Assembly: GCA_902806065.1 (NCBI GenBank)
Contig: CADCVE010000022.1
Span: 53,598-117,597, forward strand
Length of the DNA: 64,000 nucleotides
Source of the DNA: an uncultured Rubrobacteraceae bacterium
Lineage (GTDB): Bacteria > Actinomycetota > Rubrobacteria > Rubrobacterales > Rubrobacteraceae
Direction: 5' to 3'
Of this stretch, positions 7,981-16,691 are shown one piece after another. Below the pieces are notes generated by a model. The model was not told the origin of the DNA. It was given only the letters and a program-made list of their open reading frames with translations, and did not search any database. The position numbers and the translations under genes are program-made. The stretch's first letter is position 1. The number at the start of each line of letters is the position of its first letter.

Positions 7981-9135
7981 GTGAACGAGGTTCACTACGC
8001 AGGGCTCAGAGAAACCGTTCAAGAGGTCTGCGCGGGTTTTTCGAACGAGTACTGGCGTGCCCGCGACGAGAAGCGCGAGTACCCGGAGGCCTTTGTACAA
8101 GCCATGACCGCATCCGGCCTACTTGGCGCGCTAATCCCCAAAGAGTACGGCGGCATGGGCCTCGGATTGGACGCGGCCTGTGTGATACTGGAAGAGGTCA
8201 ACAGGAGTGGCGCCAACGCCGGCCCCGCGCACGCCCAGATGTACACCATGGGTACGCTCCTCAGGCACGGCTCGGAGGATCAGAGAGAAGGATACCTGCC
8301 AAAGGTAGCAAGTGGTGAACTCCGCCTGCAGGCCTTCGGCGTCACCGAGCCCGAGGCAGGAACCGATACCACGCAGCTGACAACGAGCGCGGTACGCGAG
8401 GGTGACCGTTACGTAGTGAACGGGCGTAAGATCTACATCTCCCGCGTGCAGCACTCCGACCTCATGGTCCTGCTCGCCCGCACCACCCCCATCGAACAGG
8501 TGGAGAAACACTCCCACGGCCTCTCGGTCTTTCTTGTAGACCTGCGCGAAGCCATCGGCAACGGCCTCACCATCAAACAGCGCCGGGTAATGATGAACAA
8601 CGAGACGAACGAACTGCTCTTTGAGAACGTCGAAGTCCCGGCGAGCGCCTTGATCGGTGAAGAGGGCGAGGGCTTCCGCTACATCATGGATGGCATGAAC
8701 GCCGAGCGCATCCTGATCGCCGCCGAATGCATAGGCGATGGGCGATTCTTCATCGAAAGGGCCACGGAGAGAGCGAAGGAGAGACAGGTATTCGGGCGTC
8801 CCATCGGCCAGAACCAGGGCGTACAGTTCCCGATAGCCCGCGCTTATGCGAACGTCGAGGCGGCCGGTCTGATGACGGAAAAGGCCGCCGCGCTCTTTGA
8901 CCGGGGCGAGAGTTGCGGGGCGGAGGCGAACATGGCGAAGCTTCTGGCGGCGGACGCGAGTTGGGAGGCGGCCAACATGGCGGTGCAGACCTTCGGGGGT
9001 TATGGGTTCGATGCCGGGTACGACATCGAGCGCAAGTTCCGGGAGACGCGCCTCTACCAGGTCGCCCCGATCTCCACGAACCTTATCCTCTCCTACGTCG
9101 CCGAACACGTCCTGAAGCTCCCGAGGTCGTTCTAG
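7981..9135 (+). CDS. acyl-CoA dehydrogenase
   Basis: A 384-residue FAD-dependent acyl-CoA dehydrogenase, oxidising an acyl-CoA to its enoyl-CoA. The three domains are visible: an N-terminal helical part, the central VTEPEAGTD flavin/substrate motif (121-129) and the C-terminal helical part with FGRPIGQNQ and TFGGYGFD. The medium-chain-type catalytic Glu near the C-terminus is absent: that segment reads YQVAPISTN. A Glu at the isovaleryl/long-chain-type position, Glu242 in MNAERILIA, is present and may be the base. The start is GTG. It lies one base before the CoA-transferase fusion gene, so the two are co-transcribed, which suggests catabolism of an unusual acyl-CoA. Confidence 0.88.
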   Translation: MNEVHYAGLRETVQEVCAGFSNEYWRARDEKREYPEAFVQAMTASGLLGALIPKEYGGMGLGLDAACVILEEVNRSGANAGPAHAQMYTMGTLLRHGSEDQREGYLPKVASGELRLQAFGVTEPEAGTDTTQLTTSAVREGDRYVVNGRKIYISRVQHSDLMVLLARTTPIEQVEKHSHGLSVFLVDLREAIGNGLTIKQRRVMMNNETNELLFENVEVPASALIGEEGEGFRYIMDGMNAERILIAAECIGDGRFFIERATERAKERQVFGRPIGQNQGVQFPIARAYANVEAAGLMTEKAAALFDRGESCGAEANMAKLLAADASWEAANMAVQTFGGYGFDAGYDIERKFRETRLYQVAPISTNLILSYVAEHVLKLPRSF

Positions 9136-9136
9136 G

Positions 9137-10594
9137 ATGCCTACCAGCAAGCTCCCCTTAGAAGGCATAACCGTCGTGGCTCTGGAGCAGGCCGTCGCCG
9201 CCCCGTTCGCTACCCGCCAGCTAGCGGACCTCGGGGCGCGCGTAATAAAGGTAGAGCGCCCGAGAGTAGGCGACTTCGCCCGCTCCTACGACGAGACCGT
9301 GAACGGGCTGGCGAGCCACTTCGTCTGGCTCAACCGCTCCAAGGAATCTCTGGCCCTGGACCTCAAAGAAGACGAAGCACAGAAGACGCTCCACCAGCTC
9401 GTCGCACGCGCCGACGTCTTTATCCAGAACCTGGCTCCGGGGGCCGCCGAACGATTGGGCTTCGGCGCGAAGGAACTCGGGGAGACGTACCCCCGGCTGG
9501 TGTACTGCAGTGTCTCCGGGTATGGGGCGACGGGTCCGTACAGGGACAAGAAGGCTTACGACCTGCTGGTGCAGTGCGAGGCGGGGCTCGTCTCGATCAC
9601 CGGCACGCAAGAGACTCCCTCCAAGGTCGGCATCTCCGTCGCGGATATCGCGGCCGGTATGTACGCCTACTCGGGCATCCTCGCGGCGCTATACAGACGA
9701 GAACGCACCGGCGAGGGCGCCACGCTCGACATATCCATGCTCGAAGCTCTGGGCGAGTGGATGGGCTTCCCGGCGTACTTCGCGGGATACGGAGGCGAAG
9801 AGCCGAAGAGGAGCGGGGCGAGCCACGCATCCATTGCCCCATACGGCCCGTTCGCGTGCGGTGATGGAGAGGTCGTGTTCCTCGGCATTCAGAACGAGCG
9901 GGAGTGGGCACGGTTCTGTGAAGAAGCTCTCGAAAAACCGAGCATGGCCGAGGATTCCAGGTTCGCCTCGAACTCGGAGCGGGTTGCCAACCGAGCGGAT
10001 CTTCACGCGGAGATAGAGAACGTCTTCTCGCGTCTGACGGAGGAACAAGTGATAGAACATCTCGAACGGGCGGGTATCGCCAACGCCCGCATGCGGGACA
10101 TGCGCCAGTTCCTGGATCACCCGCAGCTGGAGGCGCGGGGCCGCTGGCGTGAGGTCGGCTCTCCGGCCGGGCCTTTGAGGGCGCTCCTGCCCCCGGCGAT
10201 CCCTACTGGAGTGGAGCCGGTCATGCGCCCGGTCCCAAAGGTCGGGGAGCATACCGAGGAGATACTGTCCGAACTACTCGGCGGAAACGGCGCGGAGGAG
10301 TGTTCTGGAAGTCTGGACGAGGTGCGGGAGAGGATAGACGCGGCGGACCGCGAGATCGTGCGGCTGCTCGCCGAGCGAGAGGGGTATGTGCGGCGGGCCG
10401 CTTCGTTCAAGACGACGCGGGGGGACGTCGAAGCCCCGGCGCGGGTCGAGGCGGTGATCCGGAAGGTCAGGACGCTGGCCCATGAAAACGGAGCGAGCCC
10501 TGAGATGGTCGAAGTAGTCTATCGTGCCATGATCTCTAGCTTCATATCCCTGGAGATGGACGAATACTCCAGGGACCACAAAGAACAAACGTAA
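9137..10594 (+). CDS. class III (CaiB/BaiF) CoA-transferase fused to a PchB/AroQ-like chorismate mutase domain
   Basis: A 485-residue two-domain protein. Residues 1-385 are a class III CoA-transferase, with an early LEQAVAAPFATRQLADLGA segment, VKVERP-like nucleotide motif (37-42), GYGATGPY (128-135) and the catalytic-Asp position Asp170 in SVADIAAGMY. Residues about 392-480 match the all-helical chorismate mutase type II fold. The motif APARVEA and the YVRRAASFK segment are closer to isochorismate pyruvate lyase PchB than to AroQ mutases. The three cationic active-site residues (Arg of VRERI, Arg of LAERE, Lys of SFK) are kept; the usual Gln in the last helix is Glu. The fusion is in one uninterrupted frame. 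Preceded by acyl-CoA dehydrogenase and followed 22 bases later by an unknown gene. Confidence 0.85.
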   Translation: MPTSKLPLEGITVVALEQAVAAPFATRQLADLGARVIKVERPRVGDFARSYDETVNGLASHFVWLNRSKESLALDLKEDEAQKTLHQLVARADVFIQNLAPGAAERLGFGAKELGETYPRLVYCSVSGYGATGPYRDKKAYDLLVQCEAGLVSITGTQETPSKVGISVADIAAGMYAYSGILAALYRRERTGEGATLDISMLEALGEWMGFPAYFAGYGGEEPKRSGASHASIAPYGPFACGDGEVVFLGIQNEREWARFCEEALEKPSMAEDSRFASNSERVANRADLHAEIENVFSRLTEEQVIEHLERAGIANARMRDMRQFLDHPQLEARGRWREVGSPAGPLRALLPPAIPTGVEPVMRPVPKVGEHTEEILSELLGGNGAEECSGSLDEVRERIDAADREIVRLLAEREGYVRRAASFKTTRGDVEAPARVEAVIRKVRTLAHENGASPEMVEVVYRAMISSFISLEMDEYSRDHKEQT

Positions 10595-10616
10595 AAACAG
10601 AAGGAGATCCAGGACC

Positions 10617-11432
10617 TTGAGCCTCTTATTGGACACAGCCCGCATAAAGGTGGAGACCTCGGAGTCGGTGGTCGGCTTCGAGCAACCAGCGCACGACGGC
10701 TCCGCCGGCTGGAGCAGGTACCTTACCCTGGAGGGCGAGAAGGCATACTTTATCGGCGGCGCCTGCGACACGTGCGCGTTCCTCTTCGAACGCATGGGAG
10801 GCGCGAACCGTAACGTCTCTCCCGGCGAAACGGCGGACCTCCTTAGAAGCGGGTTACGCAACGTACAAGACGCGCTCGCCGCCGACTTCGACAAGGTCGT
10901 GCCCAAAGGTCATTATCGGGTGGGCCTGCTGGAGATGGCTCCTACACTGGTGACACCCGGTACGGAGCACGACTACTTCGCCCACGAGCAGACCGAATTG
11001 TGGGGCACGGACGCCTTCTGGGACCTACCCTACAACCCCAAGACCGAGTACTATCGCACCCCTTCGATACCGCTCGGGGGTTGCAGACAGCTCTTCGAGT
11101 TCGTCGTCCCCATGTTCCCGAAGAACTGGTTGAGCGAGAAGACCTTGAAGGCTTACAGGGACCGGTTGTCCGCCGGCGAGAAGCCCACGGCGCTCGCAGT
11201 CTCCATTCTGGACGTCAGGGGGCCAGCGATCCGGGAAGAGGGACCGGAGATATGCGAGCACTGGTGCCTCACCCACTACCTGCTCGACGGGCACCACAAA
11301 ACCTATGCGGCCTCTCTCGCCGGAACGGAGATCACCCTGCTCTCGTTCCTCTCCACCTACGAGAGCGTAGCAACCGAGGAGAACGTGGACCGTGTCCTCG
11401 AAGTCCTCACCACCCAGAACAGCCCCTCGTAA
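10617..11432 (+). CDS. Cys/His-rich protein of unknown function
   Basis: A 271-residue soluble protein that I do not recognise. It contains a CDTC motif (Cys50, Cys53) and a second cluster with Cys213, Cys217, His215, His220, His226 and His227, together enough ligands for a structural zinc or other metal site; this is inference from composition only. It lacks a signal peptide and membrane segments. The start is TTG with AAGGAGAT upstream. It is the third gene of a likely operon with acyl-CoA dehydrogenase and the CoA-transferase/PchB-like fusion, so a role in the same acyl-CoA or aromatic pathway is a reasonable guess. Confidence 0.7.
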   Translation: MSLLLDTARIKVETSESVVGFEQPAHDGSAGWSRYLTLEGEKAYFIGGACDTCAFLFERMGGANRNVSPGETADLLRSGLRNVQDALAADFDKVVPKGHYRVGLLEMAPTLVTPGTEHDYFAHEQTELWGTDAFWDLPYNPKTEYYRTPSIPLGGCRQLFEFVVPMFPKNWLSEKTLKAYRDRLSAGEKPTALAVSILDVRGPAIREEGPEICEHWCLTHYLLDGHHKTYAASLAGTEITLLSFLSTYESVATEENVDRVLEVLTTQNSPS

Positions 11433-11915
11433 ACAAACCGCGCGAGCGCGTCTCGGCCACAAACGGTTCGTTCACGCACCCTACGGCATGGCCGGCGTGG
11501 CTGTTTGAGATACCGCGACTAACGACGCTTGCATCCCCTCCAACACGTTTACAACCCGGTCCCGCATTCACGGCGGTTATGTTTTGTCCTCTACCCTCCA
11601 GCCAAGCCTATCTCCCTCGAATATGTCGATCTTCCCTGCATGCTGTTTGATTTGTTATCAAATGTTAGTTGTAGAAGAAGTTTAGTAGAAGGAGAAGCGA
11701 GGGAAACTTCCCTAGATGAGTCTTATACTGGCTACTGTGTGTTCGATCATGCCAACCACGCTCCCGGAGGTGTGGCCTATCGCGGCTTCGCACAAACAAG
11801 CCCGATTACGACATCCTAAGCGTCCGGGCTTCTTTACCATCGGATTACGCCTGGCTGCCTTGAAGAGGAGATCCGAAGAGGCGTGTGCCTGGTCGGTCGC
11901 GTCGGGAACACACCG
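11433..11915. other. intergenic region upstream of the heptose operon
   Basis: About 480 bases without a convincing gene. GC content drops around 11640-11700, where a short palindrome is found (entered separately). The promoter of the long heptose operon is expected here, but I cannot assign its boxes. Confidence 0.5.
11646..11662. promoter_or_regulatory. AT-rich palindrome, possible operator of the heptose operon
   Basis: Six-base perfect arms TTTGAT and ATCAAA separated by TTGTT, in the most AT-rich part of the intergenic region 250 bases upstream of gmhAB. The size and symmetry fit a dimeric regulator site. No regulator gene is adjacent, and a palindrome this short can occur by chance. 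Confidence 0.25.
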
Positions 11916-13088
11916 ATGAGCGGGTCCTTCGCGGATGGCTTCGCGCGGAGTCGGGCTGGGGATTGGGCGCGCAAAGCGCAGGGGATGCTCGCGGGCTTCC
12001 CCGACGGGGCTGCCGGGAGGGCAGCGGGGCTCATCGTGGCCTGTTACGAGGGTGGTGGCAAGGTACTCGCCTGCGGCAACGGCGGTTCGGCGATGGAGGC
12101 ACAGCACCTCGTCGCGGAGCTTGTAGGTAAGTTCGAGCGTGACCGGGCGTCGCTACCGGCGCTCGCCTTGCATCATAACCCCGCCTCACTCACCGCCATT
12201 GCCAACGACTACGGATATGATAATGCCTTCGCCCACCAGGTAGACGCCCTGGGTAGCCCCGGTGATGTCCTCGTCGCTATCTCGACCAGCGGTGACTCGG
12301 AGAATACCGTCCGGGCGGTCCTCACCGCCAGGGAGAAGGGTGTGGTCACCGTCGGTTATCTCGGTGGTAACGGTAGAGGCGGGCGCCTCGGGGATCTCGT
12401 GGACGTCCCGGTGTTCCTCGACGCCCAGGATACGGCGACGGTGCAGGTCGGACATCTGGTACTCACACATGCCATATGCGGTCTCGTGGAGGAGGCTCTC
12501 TTCCCAAACAAGGCGGTGTTTCTGGATCGGGACGGAACCCTTATAGTGAACCGGCATTACGGTTCGGACCCCGAGAAGATCGAATTGCTAGGTGGTGTGG
12601 TCGAGGGCCTTCTAAAGCTGCGCGAGGCCGGCTACAAGCTGGTCCTCGTCTCGAATCAGTCAGGGGTTGCCCGCGGCTACTTCGACGAGCTGGCCGTGGC
12701 GAGAATGCACGACCGGCTGCAGAGGATGCTCGATCCGCACGGGGCCGCTCTCGACGGCCTGGAGTACTGCCCTCACCATCCGGAGGGCATCACGCACCCT
12801 TACGCTATCGAGTGCGCCTGCCGCAAGCCCGCACCGGGGATGCTCCGGCGGGCCGCCCGCAAGCACGGAGTAAACCTCTCCGCCTCCTGGATGGTCGGCG
12901 ACATCGAAGCGGACATCGAGGCAGGCCACCGGGCCGGCGTCCGCTCCGTCCTCGTCGGCCCCGAAGAGAGCCCGGTCCCCCCAGACTACAGGGCAACGGA
13001 TTTCACTGACGCGGCCCTTCACATCCTGGAGTCATCCGCAGAGACTCACGGCACTTCCGAGCAGAGCACCGCGGGACTCGGGTCTTGA
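11916..13088 (+). CDS. GmhA-GmhB fusion: sedoheptulose-7-phosphate isomerase / heptose 1,7-bisphosphate phosphatase
   Basis: A 390-residue bifunctional enzyme for two non-adjacent steps of ADP-heptose synthesis. Residues 1-195 are a SIS-fold GmhA domain (CGNGGSAMEAQHLVAEL; STSGDSENT; a late Gln-rich VQVGHLVLTH helix), converting sedoheptulose 7-phosphate to heptose 7-phosphate. Residues about 198-375 are a HAD phosphatase of the GmhB type: DRDGT nucleophile motif, SNQSGVARG, zinc loop CPHHPEG...CACRKP, and GDIEADIEAG. The intermediate kinase is the next gene, which overlaps by four bases. I use the ATG at 11916; an in-frame GTG at 11883 is the alternative, and neither has a strong ribosome binding site. 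The two activities are normally separate proteins. Confidence 0.9.
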   Translation: MSGSFADGFARSRAGDWARKAQGMLAGFPDGAAGRAAGLIVACYEGGGKVLACGNGGSAMEAQHLVAELVGKFERDRASLPALALHHNPASLTAIANDYGYDNAFAHQVDALGSPGDVLVAISTSGDSENTVRAVLTAREKGVVTVGYLGGNGRGGRLGDLVDVPVFLDAQDTATVQVGHLVLTHAICGLVEEALFPNKAVFLDRDGTLIVNRHYGSDPEKIELLGGVVEGLLKLREAGYKLVLVSNQSGVARGYFDELAVARMHDRLQRMLDPHGAALDGLEYCPHHPEGITHPYAIECACRKPAPGMLRRAARKHGVNLSASWMVGDIEADIEAGHRAGVRSVLVGPEESPVPPDYRATDFTDAALHILESSAETHGTSEQSTAGLGS

Positions 13089-14572
13089 CGGACGTGGAGG
13101 TACGGGGGCTCGCCGGGCTCGTGCGCGGCTTCAGGGGACGCCGGTGCCTCGTTATAGGCGACGTGATGCTCGATGTCTTCGAGAGGGGCCGGGCCACCCG
13201 CCTCGCCCCCGACGCCCCCGTCCCGGTCATCACGGAAGTTAGCGAGACCTCCTCCCCAGGTGGGGCGGCCAACGTAGCCGCGAACCTCGCCGCCCTCGGC
13301 GCCGGAGTAACCCTGCTCACCACGATCGGCGACGACGCGGCGGGGGTCGAGCTACTGAAAAAGCTCGACGAGATCGGGGTGGACACCGCGGATGTCTTGC
13401 GCCTCCCGGGACGCGCGACGGTGGTAAAGAAGCGCCTCGTCGCCGATGGCGCCACCCTGGCACGCGTAGATTCCGGAGACAAAGAACCGCTAATGGGAGC
13501 CGCGGAGAGAAAGTTCGCCGAAAGAGCGGCGGCTCTGACCGAAGACGCCGAGGTCGTCGTGGTCTCCGACTACTCGGGTGGCGTCTTGACGCAGTGGGTA
13601 GCGGACGCTCTAGGGGCTACGGGTCACGGGTGTATGGTTCTCGATTCCAAGAAGCCGCTTCGTCTCCGGTGGCGCGACCTCGCGGCAGCCACTCCAAACC
13701 ATCTGGAGGCTCAGGAGGCTCTGGACCTCCCGCTCCGGCAGGACCCGGGGAGGGTGGATGCCGGAGCGGTCGCGGAGGCTTTGCGGCGTGAGATCGGGGC
13801 TACCGCCGTGGCCGTTACCCTCGCCGAAGCGGGAGCCATAGTGGCGGACGAAGCAAGCGCGGTACTCATCGAGGGCCGTCGGGTGGCGGACCCGGACGTC
13901 AACGGTGCGGGCGACACGTTCCTCGCGGCCTTCGCGCTGGCTCTGGGTGGTGGTAGCGTGCCGTCCGTCGCCGCCCGGCTCGGGGTCGAAGCTGCCACGC
14001 TAGCCGTGGCCCGGCCGGGGACGGCGCCGGTGAGTTTGAGAGAACTGCTGCAGCGGCTACCGGAGGAATCGAGTGGCAGCGATTCAGAGAGCCTGGAGAA
14101 AGACCTGGAGCGGGTGCGGCGTTCGGGAGGGAAGGTGGTGTTCACGAACGGGTGCTTTGATCTCTTGCACCGGGGACACCTTTTCTTGCTGCGGGAGGCC
14201 AGAAAGCTCGGAGATATATTAGTCGTCGGTCTGAACTCCGATGGTTCTGCGCGCCGGGTAAAAGGCCCGGGACGCCCGGTGACGCTCGAAGCGGACCGGG
14301 CCGAGTTGCTGCGGGCGCTCCCCTGCGTGGACCATGTAGTCGTCTTCGACGAGGATACGCCGGAAGCCCTGATTCAACGAGTCAAACCGGACTTGCACGT
14401 CAAGGGCGGAGACCACGCCGGCGGCCACCTCATCGAGGAATCCGTGGTCGAGGATATAGGTGGCGAGGTCGTGGTACTCCCCCTCCTACCCGGCCGCTCG
14501 GCCTCTGCCACCATAGAACACATAAAGTCGATCGACACACCTGTGAAGCCAACCGCCGGAGCCCGATCGTGA
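13085..14572 (+). CDS. hldE: bifunctional heptose 7-phosphate kinase / heptose 1-phosphate adenylyltransferase
   Basis: A 495-residue two-domain enzyme. Residues 1-320 are a PfkB/ribokinase-type kinase, with the GGAANVAANLAALGA signature near 59-73 and the NGAGDTF motif holding catalytic Asp277. Residues about 345-485 are a nucleotidyltransferase with TNGCFDLLHRGH (HxGH) and a KGPGRPV segment. Together they phosphorylate heptose 7-phosphate at C1 and, after dephosphorylation by GmhB, transfer AMP to give ADP-heptose. Length and domain order match Gram-negative HldE. The start is TTG, overlapping the previous stop by four bases, so translation is coupled to the fused isomerase/phosphatase. Confidence 0.92.
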   Translation: MTDVEVRGLAGLVRGFRGRRCLVIGDVMLDVFERGRATRLAPDAPVPVITEVSETSSPGGAANVAANLAALGAGVTLLTTIGDDAAGVELLKKLDEIGVDTADVLRLPGRATVVKKRLVADGATLARVDSGDKEPLMGAAERKFAERAAALTEDAEVVVVSDYSGGVLTQWVADALGATGHGCMVLDSKKPLRLRWRDLAAATPNHLEAQEALDLPLRQDPGRVDAGAVAEALRREIGATAVAVTLAEAGAIVADEASAVLIEGRRVADPDVNGAGDTFLAAFALALGGGSVPSVAARLGVEAATLAVARPGTAPVSLRELLQRLPEESSGSDSESLEKDLERVRRSGGKVVFTNGCFDLLHRGHLFLLREARKLGDILVVGLNSDGSARRVKGPGRPVTLEADRAELLRALPCVDHVVVFDEDTPEALIQRVKPDLHVKGGDHAGGHLIEESVVEDIGGEVVVLPLLPGRSASATIEHIKSIDTPVKPTAGARS

Positions 14573-15669
14573 ACGAGACCATCCACCACCTATTCGGGGG
14601 CGTAGAGCCAGAGACACTCCAGCGCATACTCCTCGTCCGGCTGGACAACCTCGGCGACGTCCTACTCACGACCCCCGCCTTCCGGGCCGTTCGACGCGCC
14701 CTCCCGGAGGCGCATCTCTCGCTCCTGTCCGGGCCGGCGGGTTGCGAGATCGGACGTCTAAACCCGGATATCGACGACACTATCCTATACCGCGCCCCGA
14801 ACGAGGACGTCTACTTCCAGCTACCGCAGGACCCGCAGCGAGAGATGGCCGCTGTCGAAACGCTAAGAGAGCGCAGCTTCGACGCGGCGGTTATCTTCAC
14901 CTCCTACAAGCAGTCCGCGCTCCCGGCGGCCTACCTGTGCTACCTGGCCGGTATCCCCATACGCGCCGCCGGTTCCTTCGAGGGCCCCGGTTCTCTACTG
15001 ACACACCGCCACCGCTACACCGAGACCGTCCCGCCCGGGCACGAGTCCCTGCGCGGTCTCGAACTCACGGATTTTCTTGGCTTCCCGCCGGCCGAGCCGG
15101 AGATGGTGCTCGTCCCACGCGAGGAGGACGACAAGAGCGCGGCGAGGCTCCTGGAGCGGCATGAAGTAGAACGCTTCGCCCTCGTGCATCCCGGAGCGAG
15201 CGCCTCCTCGCGGGTCTACCCTGCGGGACGCTACAAGAAAGTCGTCGAGGAGTTGAGCAGGCAGGGCCTTCCAGTGATCGTGACTGGGGGGCCGGGTGAG
15301 GAGAATCTGGCCCGTGAGGTGGCGGGGTCGGCTGGGATCGCGCTAGGTGGCGATACTGGCTTCGGGGAGTTCGCGGCGCTGGTTGGCCGGGCGACGGTCG
15401 TAGTAACGAACAACACGGGTACGACCCACGTGGCCTCCGCGCTCAAGAGCCCGGTCGTCACGGTCTTCGCCGGGACGAACCCGCCGGAGCAGTGGGGACC
15501 CTGGCGGACCCCAAACCGCCTCCTTACCCACCCGGTGCCATGCGCTCCGTGCTACAAGAGAGTCTGTCCCATCGGTCACGAGTGCCTGACTAGCATCGCC
15601 CCGGAGACCGTCGTCGAGGCCACCCTGGACCTGTTGCGCGAGACATCGGTGGCGGAGGCTGTGCGATGA
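14569..15669 (+). CDS. GT9 glycosyltransferase (ADP-heptosyltransferase-like)
   Basis: A 366-residue GT-B enzyme of family GT9, which transfers heptose from ADP-heptose. The N-terminal LLVRLDNLGDVLLTTPAFRA segment is typical, as are VHPGAS (about 204-209), the nucleotide-binding VVTNNTGTTHVASAL near 284-298 and TVFAGTNPPEQWGPW. A Cys-rich stretch (PCAPCYKRVCP) near the C-terminus is common in GT9 members. It starts with GTG overlapping hldE by four bases and overlaps the next gene. The acceptor is unknown; in a presumed Gram-positive it may be a wall polysaccharide, glycolipid or glycoprotein. Confidence 0.87.
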   Translation: MNETIHHLFGGVEPETLQRILLVRLDNLGDVLLTTPAFRAVRRALPEAHLSLLSGPAGCEIGRLNPDIDDTILYRAPNEDVYFQLPQDPQREMAAVETLRERSFDAAVIFTSYKQSALPAAYLCYLAGIPIRAAGSFEGPGSLLTHRHRYTETVPPGHESLRGLELTDFLGFPPAEPEMVLVPREEDDKSAARLLERHEVERFALVHPGASASSRVYPAGRYKKVVEELSRQGLPVIVTGGPGEENLAREVAGSAGIALGGDTGFGEFAALVGRATVVVTNNTGTTHVASALKSPVVTVFAGTNPPEQWGPWRTPNRLLTHPVPCAPCYKRVCPIGHECLTSIAPETVVEATLDLLRETSVAEAVR

Positions 15670-16691
15670 ACGCTAGCACAGCCTCCACCGGCCTGAAGAT
15701 CGCCGTTTTCCGCGGGCTGTACCTCGGCGACCTCATCGCGGCCACACCAGCCCTGCGCGCGCTCCGGCACGGGTATCCCGGGGCGGAGATAACGCTGGTC
15801 TCCCTCCCCTGGGCAACGGCCCTCGCTCCTCACTTGAGCGGACTCGTAGACCGCTTCCTCTCCTACCCCGGCGCCCCCGGCCTCGACGGAGGGGGAAGCG
15901 AAGAAGACCTTCAGAGGTTCCTCATGCAGATGCGCGCCGAACGCTTCGACCTTGCGATCAACATGCACGGTCGGGGCCCGACCTCGACCCGGCTCGTTGC
16001 CCGGTTCGGCGCCCGCGAGACCGCTAGCTTCGTCGGCGGTGAGGAGGATGGCGTCCCTGATCTCGACATCACCGTCCCTTGGGACGCCGAGGCGCACGAG
16101 TCTCGTAAACTACTCCGGCTGGCGGAGAAGGCCGGGGGAATATCCACGGGTGCGGCGGGCGGAACCGAGCCGGAGTTGCGTGTTTACGAAGAGGACTACC
16201 GGCGATCCAGCACGTTGCTCCCCACCGGTCCCCGTAAACCAGTAGCCCTCGTGCATCCCGGAGCCTCGATCCCGGATAAGCGCTGGCCTGACGAGGATTT
16301 CGGGCGCGTGGCGGATGGGTTGGTCCGGTGGGGTTATACCGTCGCGGTGACGGGGAGCACCGGAGAGAAGAAGCTCACGCGGCGGGTAAGCGAGGCAGCC
16401 CCAGGCTCTCTGGACCTCGGCGGGGCGACGGACCTCTCCACGCTTATCGCGCTCGTAGCGCGGACAAGTATTCTGGTCTCCAACGACACCGGTCCCGCCC
16501 ACCTCGCCTACGCCCTGAAGACTCCCAGCGTCACCCTCTTTGGGCCTTCGACAGACGCCGATCGCTGGGGGCCACTAGACCGGAAACGGCACGCCGTGCT
16601 ACGCGGGGAGCACATCTCCGACATTTCGGTCACGGATGTGCTGGGGAGTATCGAGGCGCTGACCGTCGAGAGAGAGTGGGTCGGGGTATGA
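15666..16691 (+). CDS. GT9 glycosyltransferase (ADP-heptosyltransferase-like)
   Basis: A 341-residue second GT9 enzyme. It begins with KIAVFRGLYLGDLIAATPALRAL, then an INMHGRG segment, VHPGASIPDKRWP near 196-208 and a VSNDTGPAHLAYALKTP nucleotide site with SVTLFGPSTDADRWGP. The ATG overlaps the preceding stop, so it is translationally coupled. Two consecutive, diverged GT9 enzymes suggest successive heptose additions to one glycan. Confidence 0.87.
   Translation: MNASTASTGLKIAVFRGLYLGDLIAATPALRALRHGYPGAEITLVSLPWATALAPHLSGLVDRFLSYPGAPGLDGGGSEEDLQRFLMQMRAERFDLAINMHGRGPTSTRLVARFGARETASFVGGEEDGVPDLDITVPWDAEAHESRKLLRLAEKAGGISTGAAGGTEPELRVYEEDYRRSSTLLPTGPRKPVALVHPGASIPDKRWPDEDFGRVADGLVRWGYTVAVTGSTGEKKLTRRVSEAAPGSLDLGGATDLSTLIALVARTSILVSNDTGPAHLAYALKTPSVTLFGPSTDADRWGPLDRKRHAVLRGEHISDISVTDVLGSIEALTVEREWVGV

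Noticed and set aside
16328..16687. N-terminal extension of the glycosyltransferase starting at 16688
   Set aside because: It would lie wholly inside the preceding GT9 gene; the ATGA overlap and family start support 16688.
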